Origin: DATKYV01 sp035528275
GTDB taxonomy: Bacteria; Acidobacteriota; Terriglobia; UBA7540
Direction: 5' to 3'
DNA length: 12,171 bases
Assembly: GCA_035528275.1 (NCBI GenBank)
Contig: DATKYV010000095.1
Location: 1-12,171, forward strand
Positions within the stretch are counted from its first letter, which is position 1. Each line of letters begins with the position of its first letter. Both the position numbers and the translations under genes were made by a program. The notes beneath the pieces were generated by a model that did not search any database, was not told the DNA's origin, and worked only from the letters and a program-made list of their open reading frames with translations. Positions 6,640-12,171 of the stretch are shown here, piece after piece.

Positions 6640-8490
6640 ATGGGGTTTCGTCTTTTCTCTGGCAATCGGGATTCGCCCGCCACATCGAAAAACAGCGGGC
6701 ATCAGCCTGGGACGACCGTCGCCCCGGAGAATGGCGGCAAGCTCATCGTTCTGACCGCGCCGCTCACAGAAACCATCGACCACGCCGGCTATTTCATCCA
6801 GATGGCGATGGCCTCCTTGCCGATCTGGATGGAGTTCGTGTTGAACAGCAAGTACCCGCGATGGCGACAGGTTGAATATAATCCCGACGGCTCGGCCCGC
6901 TACATGCCCGCCGGCGTCCGCCTGCTGGAAGCATCATTACTTCGCGAGTTTCCCAGGGAGGACATTGTCGCCTGCTATCCTGACGACCTCGACAAGTTCA
7001 TCGGGCCCGAGACGCGTGTGGTGGCCATCTCCACTCACAACCCGCTTGGCGTGACTTTTGCAGCCGGCGTGTACACATCGATTTTCGGTTCCTCGAAGCA
7101 TCCCATCAACTCCCACTACTCGAGACTCGCGTTCGCCAAGATCAAGTCCAGCCCCTATCGGCGGAATTTCAAGGTTATCGTCGGAGGCTCGGGAGGCTGG
7201 CAGATCACCCAGACTAACTCCTTCGAGGAGCTGGGCGTGGATTGCGTCGTCGAGGGCCGCAGCGAGTCGGTGGACTCCATGGCTCTTTTCCACAAAGCCA
7301 TCCGGCGGGAAGGGCTGCCGCGCGAGGTCAACGTCGCCCATCCGACGACGCGCGAAGCCATCCTCGTTCCCGACACGCGGACAACGTTCGGTGTGGTTGA
7401 GATGACCACCGGCTGCGGACGCCGCTGCAACTTCTGTGTCCCGGATCTGAACCCGCAAATCGACATCCCCAAAGACAAGATCATGGCGGGAGTTCGGGCC
7501 AATGTCCGAGAGGGGAACAAGCAGATTTCGCTGGCCACCGAAGACATGTTCATCTGGGGGCAGGTGCGGACCGACACGCCGTTCTTCTTCCCCAATCGCG
7601 AGGCGCTGCTGAACCTCTACTCGGAAATCGTCAACACGCCCGGCGTGGAGCAGCACGTCCTGAGCCACTCCACCATCGCCCCATTCGTGGTCGACCCAAT
7701 GCTCATCAAGAAGCTCTCGGAGATTCTGCTGCCCAAGAGCCCGATTCACATCCCCCACGTCAGCCACCACCCGCAGAAGAAAGTCCTGGCACCGCTGATA
7801 GGGCTCGAGACCGGCTCGGTCCGCATGGCGAAGAAGATTATGCCCAGCAAAGCCGTCCCCTTCTCGATCGAGGATTGGCCGAGCGTGGTGCTGGAGGGCC
7901 TGCGCGTCGCGAACCAGAACAACTGGTTCCCGATGATGACCCTGATGGTCGGGAACCCCGGTGAGACCGACGAAGACGTCATGGAGACGCTCGACTTGGT
8001 TTATGAAATGGAGCGGCGCGGACTCTTTGCCTTTCTCATTCCCTCCATCTTCACCCCGCTTCACGACACACGGATGGAACAGCAGAAGGGCGTGACCGAG
8101 ACCCGGAACCTCTCAGCGCTCCAGTGGCAGCTCATCATGAAGTGCTGGAAACTGAACACGCGCCCCGGGCAGTACAGCTGGTGGGGTCCCGCGGCGTGGC
8201 GAGTGGGCGCGCTCGTCCTGTGGCTTTACAAATTGCGGCGACTCAACGGGCCGCACTTCACGTGGCCGCTCATCATGTTTTCCAGCGCCCTCCCGGAAAA
8301 AACCCTGGGACGCATGGGAAAGATCTACATCGGGAAGCCTCTGAAGACAAAAACGCGGAAGGAACTGATTGCCTCCCTCAAGCTTCACTACTGGCAGTAT
8401 CTGCGGGCCGATAACGACGACCTGCCGGAGGGATATTCCCCGCCGCCACCTCGGTCTCAATCCACGGTCGTCCTCTCTAGCGCCGTATAA
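6640..8490 (+). CDS. B12-binding domain radical SAM protein
   Basis: This 616-residue protein combines a cobalamin-binding-type Rossmann domain with a radical SAM domain. The [4Fe-4S]-binding motif is TTGCGRRCNFC, with C259, C263 and C266 in CxxxCxxC spacing. The N-terminal domain, about residues 35-225, contains the beta-strand segments RVVAISTHNPLG (126-137) and FKVIVGGSGGWQI (177-189), which fit this class without a clear DxHxxG cobalamin ligand motif. GLETGS (388-393) is the conserved late motif of such enzymes. PFSIEDWPSVV (407-417), NQNNWFP (425-431) and GNPGETDEDV (438-447) recall a group of archaeal B12-radical SAM proteins. A hydrophobic, Trp-rich C-terminal part (about 513-550, including WWGPAAWRVGALVLWLY) could touch the membrane. 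Such enzymes methylate or join unactivated carbons; the substrate here is unknown. The ATG at 6640 is chosen because GGGGA lies about seven bases upstream and the 55 residues before it look non-coding. Confidence 0.9.
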   Translation: MGFRLFSGNRDSPATSKNSGHQPGTTVAPENGGKLIVLTAPLTETIDHAGYFIQMAMASLPIWMEFVLNSKYPRWRQVEYNPDGSARYMPAGVRLLEASLLREFPREDIVACYPDDLDKFIGPETRVVAISTHNPLGVTFAAGVYTSIFGSSKHPINSHYSRLAFAKIKSSPYRRNFKVIVGGSGGWQITQTNSFEELGVDCVVEGRSESVDSMALFHKAIRREGLPREVNVAHPTTREAILVPDTRTTFGVVEMTTGCGRRCNFCVPDLNPQIDIPKDKIMAGVRANVREGNKQISLATEDMFIWGQVRTDTPFFFPNREALLNLYSEIVNTPGVEQHVLSHSTIAPFVVDPMLIKKLSEILLPKSPIHIPHVSHHPQKKVLAPLIGLETGSVRMAKKIMPSKAVPFSIEDWPSVVLEGLRVANQNNWFPMMTLMVGNPGETDEDVMETLDLVYEMERRGLFAFLIPSIFTPLHDTRMEQQKGVTETRNLSALQWQLIMKCWKLNTRPGQYSWWGPAAWRVGALVLWLYKLRRLNGPHFTWPLIMFSSALPEKTLGRMGKIYIGKPLKTKTRKELIASLKLHYWQYLRADNDDLPEGYSPPPPRSQSTVVLSSAV

Positions 8491-8580
8491 TCACCAGCCT
8501 ATCGTGGCGACCGGAACGCGCAGGGCAGGTTGCGGTCAAGGGACAAGATTGCGCGCTGTCCGATAGTTCCGGCATGTCGC

Positions 8581-8609
8581 TTGTTCGCCTAATTCTCATA
8601 ATGTAAGAT
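8581..8609 (+). promoter_or_regulatory. Candidate promoter of the lpd-lipB-E1alpha cluster
   Basis: TTGTTC (8581-8586) and TAAGAT (8604-8609) are separated by 17 bases. Three of six and four of six positions match the sigma-70 consensus. It lies in the 178-base gap between the radical SAM gene and the E3 gene, about 50 bases ahead of the E3 start, and no other pair in that gap is better spaced. The match alone is weak. Confidence 0.35.
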
Positions 8610-8656
8610 GGCGCTTTGACGCTCGAAAGACCGAGGGATGCGTTTGCGCTACGCGT

Positions 8657-8661
8657 GGAGG
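8657..8661 (+). promoter_or_regulatory. Ribosome binding site that decides the lpdA start
   Basis: GGAGG lies one base before a GTG (8663) and seven bases before a TTG (8669), both in the lpdA frame. Only the TTG is at a workable distance, so the protein most likely starts with Met-Pro-Lys-Ala-Ala. Confidence 0.65.
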
Positions 8662-8668
8662 TGTGGAT

Positions 8669-10078
8669 TTGCCAAAAGCTGCAGAATATGACATCGCAAT
8701 CATCGGAAGCGGGCCTGGAGGCTACGTGGCGGCGATTCGCGCCGGCCAGCTGGGCCTGAAAACCGCGCTCATTGAGCGAGATGACAAGTTCGGCGGGACG
8801 TGTTTGCACGTTGGCTGCATTCCCACCAAGGCCCAGCTCTTCTGTGCCGAGGTGTACGACTATTTCAAGAATGCGAAGGAATTCGGCATCGAGTGCAAGG
8901 AATACTCCGTGGACTGGCCCGCCGTTCAGGCGCGCAAGAACAAGATCGTCCTGAAAACCGCCAAAGGCGTTGAATACCTGCTGAAGAAGAACAAGGTGGA
9001 GACTCTCCAGGGACACGGCCGCCTCAGCGGCCCAGGCCGAATCACCGTGACCGACGCCAAGAAACTGGAGCGCGAGGTTACGGCGGGAAAGATCATCCTG
9101 GCCACCGGGTCGGAAGCAAAGATGCTTCCCGGGCTCGAGCCGGACGGCAAGACGATCCTCACGAACCGCGAAGTCCTGGAGTTGAAGGAAATCCCCGCGT
9201 CCATGGTCGTGGTCGGCGCCGGGGCCGTGGGCGTGGAGTTTGCCTCCATTTTTCATCGGTTCGGGACCAAGGTCACGATTCTGGAAATGTTGCCGCGCGC
9301 CGTGCCCCTGGAGGACGAGGAAATCTCCGCCGAGCTCGAGAAATCCTTTCGCAGGCAGGGCATTGCGGTGCACACACAGGCTTTGGTTCAACAAGCCTCG
9401 AAATCGGACAAGGGCGCAACCGTGGAGTTCAAAACCAGCGACGGGAAGATTCAGACCGTCGAGGCGGAAACTCTGCTCGTCGCTGTGGGCCGCGCTCCGA
9501 ATACGCAAAACATCGGGCTGGAAAAGACCCGGGTGAGGACGGAGCGGGGATTTGTCAAGGTGGACGGTTTCATGCAGACAGAGGAAGCGGGAGTTTATGC
9601 GATCGGCGACATCGTCGCGGGCAGTCCGCAGCTTGCGCACGTCGCCTCAATGGAAGGCATTGTGGCGGTGACCCACGCGGCAGGCAAACCCGTCGAGCCG
9701 ATCAACTACTTGCACGCGCCGAATTGCACCTACTGCGAGCCCGAGATCGCGAGCGTCGGCCTCACGGAGCGCCAGGCGCGCGAAGCCGGCCACAAAGTGC
9801 GCGTGGGAAAGTTCCCGTTCTCCGCCAGCAGCAAAGCGCGAATCCTGGGCGTGCGCGAGGGACTGGTGAAGATTGTCAGCGAGGAACGCTATGGCGAAAT
9901 CCTCGGCGTCCACATGATCGGCCCGCGCGTCACCGAGTCGATTGCCGAGGCCGTGCTGGCGATGCGGTTGGAAGCCACCGCCGAGGACCTGGCGCACACC
10001 ATCCACGCCCATCCGACGCTCGCCGAGGTCGTGGGCGAGGCGGCGCACGCCGTGGACGGAATGGCGATCCACATCTGA
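8669..10078 (+). CDS. lpdA: Dihydrolipoyl dehydrogenase (E3)
   Basis: E3 reoxidises the dihydrolipoyl arm of E2 in 2-oxoacid dehydrogenase complexes and passes electrons through FAD to NAD+. The 469-residue protein has the FAD-binding GSGPGGYVAAIRAGQLG near the N-terminus. The redox disulfide is in GGTCLHVGCIPTK (C45 and C50). A second dinucleotide fold, VVVGAGAVGVEFAS, binds NAD. The FAD-contacting AIGDIVAG is present. The C-terminal dimerisation domain has the catalytic HAHPTLAE, with H448 and E453. I choose a TTG start at 8669 because GGAGG (8657-8661) is then seven bases away. The GTG at 8663 is only one base from it. The gene is followed by lipB and an E1 alpha gene on the same strand, so it probably serves that complex and possibly other complexes too. 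The 107-base gap to lipB carries the first heptamer array pair. Confidence 0.97.
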   Translation: MPKAAEYDIAIIGSGPGGYVAAIRAGQLGLKTALIERDDKFGGTCLHVGCIPTKAQLFCAEVYDYFKNAKEFGIECKEYSVDWPAVQARKNKIVLKTAKGVEYLLKKNKVETLQGHGRLSGPGRITVTDAKKLEREVTAGKIILATGSEAKMLPGLEPDGKTILTNREVLELKEIPASMVVVGAGAVGVEFASIFHRFGTKVTILEMLPRAVPLEDEEISAELEKSFRRQGIAVHTQALVQQASKSDKGATVEFKTSDGKIQTVEAETLLVAVGRAPNTQNIGLEKTRVRTERGFVKVDGFMQTEEAGVYAIGDIVAGSPQLAHVASMEGIVAVTHAAGKPVEPINYLHAPNCTYCEPEIASVGLTERQAREAGHKVRVGKFPFSASSKARILGVREGLVKIVSEERYGEILGVHMIGPRVTESIAEAVLAMRLEATAEDLAHTIHAHPTLAEVVGEAAHAVDGMAIHI

Positions 10079-10084
10079 GAAGGA

Positions 10085-10176
10085 GTCAAGAGTTCAGAGT
10101 TGAGAGTTAAGGGTTCAAGACCAAGTCGCTCCTATTCTTGCCGTTAACTTTCAACTGTCAACTTTCAACTCTAAAC
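10085..10176. repeat. Inverted pair of heptamer tandem arrays between lpdA and lipB
   Basis: The left arm, 10085-10119, is five tandem seven-base units of the form GTTNAGA. The right arm, 10142-10176, is five units of the form TTTCAAC (CGTTAAC, TTTCAAC, TGTCAAC, TTTCAAC, TCTAAAC). The right arm reads as the reverse complement of the left, and 25 of 35 positions can pair, leaving a 22-base central spacer (10120-10141). The pair fills most of the gap between lpdA and lipB and ends nine bases before the lipB ATG. In RNA it could fold into a long imperfect hairpin; no U-tract follows, so it is not a typical terminator. Confidence 0.9.
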
Positions 10177-10185
10177 TGCTCTCTT

Positions 10186-10857
10186 ATGCTTTGCCGCGTC
10201 GAACAACTCGGGCTGGTTGATTACGAGGAGGCTCTGCGCCTTCAGGGGGAGAGAGTCGCGCAGCGAAAGGCCGGAACGATTCCCGACACGCTTCTCCTGC
10301 TCGAGCATCCGCATGTTTACACCCTGGGGCGCAACGCGAAACTCGACCACCTGCTGGCTTCTCCTGGATGGCTGGAGGCATGTCGAATCGAGGTCTTTGA
10401 AACCGACCGCGGCGGCGACATCACCTACCACGGACCCGGCCAGTTGGTGGGTTATCCCATTTTGGACCTGACCACGCACCGCCGGGACCTCACCTGGTAT
10501 GTGCGGTCTCTTGAAGAAGTCCTGATCGGTGTGGCCGCGGATTTGGGCGTCCGGGCAGCGCGCCTGGCCGGCGCGCCGGGCGTCTGGGTAGAGAACGAGA
10601 AACTCGCGGCCCTGGGCGTCCACGTTTCGCGATGGGTGACCTCACACGGCTTCGCCCTGAACGTGAACACCGATCTGAGCCATTTCGATTGGATCGTGCC
10701 CTGCGGCTTGCGCGGTAAGGGCGTGACTTCGCTTGAAAAGCTTCTCGGCCGGCGGCTTCCTATGGACGAAGTGGAGGAACGGATCGTCACGCATTTCGGC
10801 CGGGTCTTTGACTTCGACGTGAAGGCTACATGCGCCCACACGAACGTTAAGAGTTGA
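10186..10857 (+). CDS. lipB: Lipoyl(octanoyl) transferase LipB
   Basis: LipB moves octanoate from acyl carrier protein to the lipoyl-domain lysine of E2 and GcvH, the first step of lipoate assembly; LipA then adds the sulfurs. The 223-residue length is normal. The family signature RGGDITYHGPGQLVGYPILD is at 75-94. The acyl-thioester Cys is C173 in IVPCG, and its partner Lys is K139 in EKLAALGVHVSRW. LLLLEHPHVYTLGR (36-49) is also typical. An upstream in-frame ATG at 10138 would add residues encoded only by the heptamer repeat, so the ATG at 10186 is chosen. It lacks a Shine-Dalgarno; TAAACT lies nine to fourteen bases upstream. The gene ends inside the next heptamer array, so its last three residues (Val-Lys-Ser) and the TGA come from repeat sequence. 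Confidence 0.97.
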   Translation: MLCRVEQLGLVDYEEALRLQGERVAQRKAGTIPDTLLLLEHPHVYTLGRNAKLDHLLASPGWLEACRIEVFETDRGGDITYHGPGQLVGYPILDLTTHRRDLTWYVRSLEEVLIGVAADLGVRAARLAGAPGVWVENEKLAALGVHVSRWVTSHGFALNVNTDLSHFDWIVPCGLRGKGVTSLEKLLGRRLPMDEVEERIVTHFGRVFDFDVKATCAHTNVKS

Positions 10858-10923
10858 AAGTCGAAAGTTGAAAGCCCCCTGCCGCGTCGCCTCGCTTTCA
10901 ACTTTCAACTTTGAACTTTCAAC
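10846..10923. repeat. Inverted pair of heptamer tandem arrays between lipB and the E1 alpha gene
   Basis: The left arm, 10846-10873, is GTTAAGA, GTTGAAA, GTCGAAA, GTTGAAA. The right arm, 10896-10923, is TTTCAAC, TTTCAAC, TTTGAAC, TTTCAAC. The arms are inverted, and 24 of 28 positions can pair, including a perfect eight-base pairing GTTGAAAG/CTTTCAAC around a 20-base centre. The unit is the same as in the lpdA-lipB gap. The array starts inside lipB and provides its TGA stop (10855-10857). It ends ten bases before the ATG of the next gene and leaves no room for a normal ribosome binding site. Confidence 0.92.
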
Positions 10924-10933
10924 CGGTTTCACA

Positions 10934-11899
10934 ATGCCCCGAAAGCTGACTCGCTCGCAACACCACGAGATCTACTACTACCTGCTCCTCAACCGTCGTG
11001 TGGACGAGCAGTTGACCGTCCTATACCGTCAGGGGAAGGTTGTGGGCGGCGTCTATTCGGGTCTCGGCCAAGAGGCGATTTCCGTGGGCACCGCCTATGC
11101 GCTCGAACCGCAGGACGTGATCGGGCCGATGATTCGCAACATCGGCACGCTGCTGGTGCGCGGCTACCGGCCGCGCGACCTCTTCATGCAATACATGGGG
11201 AGAAAGGGCGGGCCCACCGGGGGACGCGACGCCAACACGCATTTCGGGGACATGGCACGAGGTCTTGTGGCGCCCATCAGTATGCTCGGTGAACTGGTGC
11301 CCGTGCTGGCCGGAGTCGCTCTCGCCGCACGGATTCGAAAGGAAAAACGCATCGCCCTCACCTACGTCGGCGACGGCGCCACGAGCACCGGGCCCTTCCA
11401 CGAGGGATTGAACTTTGCCGCCGTTCTGAAACTGCCGCTGTTGATCATTGTCGAGAATAATGGTTGGGCTTACTCAACGCCGGTGGAAAGGCAGACGGCG
11501 AATCCGGACTACGCCGGGCGCGCCAGAGGCTACGGACTTCCGGGTGTCCGCGTAGACGGCAACGACGTGCTGGCCGTGTACCGCGCCACGCAGGCGGCCG
11601 CGGACCGCGCGCGTCGCGGCGGCGGCCCCACCCTCATCGAGTGCAAGACCATGCGCATGAAAGGCCACGCCGAACACGACGACGCGCGTTATGTCCCGAA
11701 AGAGATTGTGGAGAAGTGGCGCCGCAAGGACCCGATCCTTCGTTTCGACAAGTATCTCCGCGCCAGGAAACTCATCACCGCGGCGGAGGAAGCCGAACTC
11801 CAGGCACGCATCGAGAAGGAGATTCGCGAAGACACGGCTTTTGCCGAAACAAGCCCATTGCCCGCCCCTGAGGAGGCGGCACGCGCGGTGTGGGCGTAA
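10934..11899 (+). CDS. pdhA: 2-oxoacid dehydrogenase E1 component, alpha subunit (pyruvate dehydrogenase-like)
   Basis: E1 alpha and beta together bind thiamine diphosphate, decarboxylate a 2-oxoacid, and load the acyl group on the lipoyl arm of E2. This 321-residue protein has the thiamine diphosphate motif starting GDGATSTGPFHEGLNF at 146 and ending at the Asn pair 175-176 in ENNGWAYSTP. GLGQEAISVG near the start and RVDGNDVLAVYRAT in the second half are typical of the alpha subunit. The length matches split alpha/beta E1 enzymes rather than the single-chain E. coli type. Neighbouring E3 and LipB genes support a complex role. Pyruvate is the most likely substrate, but the DGNDV and NNGWAYSTP regions also resemble branched-chain E1 alpha, so the symbol is provisional. 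An in-frame ATG at 10868 would add a repeat-coded leader, so 10934 is chosen; no Shine-Dalgarno precedes it. The beta subunit is not seen in the remaining 272 bases. Confidence 0.88.
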   Translation: MPRKLTRSQHHEIYYYLLLNRRVDEQLTVLYRQGKVVGGVYSGLGQEAISVGTAYALEPQDVIGPMIRNIGTLLVRGYRPRDLFMQYMGRKGGPTGGRDANTHFGDMARGLVAPISMLGELVPVLAGVALAARIRKEKRIALTYVGDGATSTGPFHEGLNFAAVLKLPLLIIVENNGWAYSTPVERQTANPDYAGRARGYGLPGVRVDGNDVLAVYRATQAAADRARRGGGPTLIECKTMRMKGHAEHDDARYVPKEIVEKWRRKDPILRFDKYLRARKLITAAEEAELQARIEKEIREDTAFAETSPLPAPEEAARAVWA

Positions 11900-11919
11900 G
11901 GGTGACGTGGCGGCGACGA

Positions 11920-12143
11920 GTAGGCAGTATGCACTGAGCAGGGAGTGAGGCGATCGTGCGGCCGTGGCCTCCAACCACGGAATTACAATGAACCTCTCAA
12001 CCACCATGCCGTCGCACACTCTTCTCCATTCCGGCTCGGCTGAAATAGAGAATTCATCGTATGGATTGCCAATCGAGCAGACCGAACGCCTTGCTGCCTT
12101 CCGCATACTGCCTTCTGCCTTCTGCTCTCTGCCTTCTGCCTAC
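11920..12143. repeat. Third heptamer array pair, different unit, after the E1 alpha gene
   Basis: The right arm, 12095-12143, is seven units: TGCCTTC, CGCATAC, TGCCTTC, TGCCTTC, TGCTCTC, TGCCTTC, TGCCTAC. The left arm, 11920-11947, is four degenerate units that on the minus strand read CACTCCC, TGCTCAG, TGCATAC, TGCCTAC. The arms are inverted and about 147 bases apart, much further than in the two upstream pairs. The unit also differs (TGCCTTC rather than TTTCAAC), but the period and inverted layout are the same. The 272 bases after the E1 alpha stop hold this repeat, a short GC-rich hairpin, and no supported gene; open frames here are largely translations of the repeat. Confidence 0.85.
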
Positions 12144-12171
12144 GTTGAAGCTCGTGGGTAGGGTTTGACAA

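Noticed and set aside
8477..9640. A 387-codon antisense open frame over lpdA, with similar long frames at 6937-8064 (-) and 5285-6367 (+).
   Set aside because: All three lie opposite genes with clear family motifs and show low-complexity His/Gly/Arg-rich translations typical of shadow frames.
10846..10923. A CRISPR array, because GTTGAAAG resembles the end of many CRISPR repeats.
   Set aside because: The period is seven bases with no spacers, and the arms are inverted, so this is not a CRISPR structure.
11962..11980. Hairpin CCGTGG/CCACGG with a seven-base loop after the E1 alpha gene, considered as a terminator.
   Set aside because: The stem is only six base pairs and the following sequence is AATTAC, without a T-tract.
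11964..12161. A 65-codon plus-strand open frame after the E1 alpha gene.
   Set aside because: Its second half is again translated heptamer repeat, and the first half has no motif or Shine-Dalgarno.
11983..12171. A minus-strand open frame whose start reads Arg-Arg-Gln-Lys-Ala-Glu-Ser repeats.
   Set aside because: The peptide repeat is simply the TGCCTTC heptamer array translated; no ribosome binding site or domain supports it.

Overview
The window is 12,171 bases of GC-rich bacterial chromosome. It holds seven complete protein genes, one partial protein gene, one tRNA gene, and an unusual set of seven-base tandem repeats. The best guess for the host is a soil bacterium of the Acidobacteriota or a similar lineage. 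That rests on the GC-rich codon use, the mix of genes, the E3-LipB-E1alpha order, and intergenic heptamer arrays of a kind I recall from such genomes. It is an inference; no marker gene here proves it.

Layout, left to right. Positions 1-255 (+) are the C-terminal end of a small membrane protein of unknown function. RNase R follows on the minus strand (284-2779), converging on it. A gamma-glutamyltransferase-family amidohydrolase (2894-4591, +) is divergent from RNase R, with candidate promoters in the 114-base gap between them. A tRNA-Leu(CAG) gene lies on the minus strand at 4690-4776. A cytokinin-dehydrogenase-like, FAD-linked oxidase is on the minus strand at 4970-6346. Divergent from it is a cobalamin-binding radical SAM enzyme (6640-8490, +).

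The right third (8669-11899, +) is a 2-oxoacid dehydrogenase cluster. It encodes dihydrolipoyl dehydrogenase (E3), octanoyltransferase LipB, and the alpha subunit of a thiamine-diphosphate dehydrogenase (E1). LipB starts the lipoylation of E2, E1 loads the lipoyl arm, and E3 reoxidises it, so the three products serve one complex. No E1 beta or E2 gene is visible; they may lie beyond the right edge.

The most distinctive structure is in the gaps of this cluster. Each of the two gaps between genes, and the stretch after E1alpha, carries a pair of seven-base tandem arrays in inverted orientation (10085-10176, 10846-10923, 11920-12143). The first two pairs use a TTTCAAC-like unit around a 20-22 base spacer. 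The third uses a TGCCTTC-like unit and a spacer of about 147 bases. The second array supplies the stop codon of lipB, and the arrays occupy the places where ribosome binding sites of lipB and the E1alpha gene would be expected.

Three enzymes have features that make their substrates uncertain. The GGT-family protein lacks the glutamate-binding residues of classical GGT. The FAD oxidase lacks the catalytic Asp of plant cytokinin dehydrogenases. The radical SAM protein resembles, from memory only, archaeal B12-radical SAM enzymes that modify membrane lipids.
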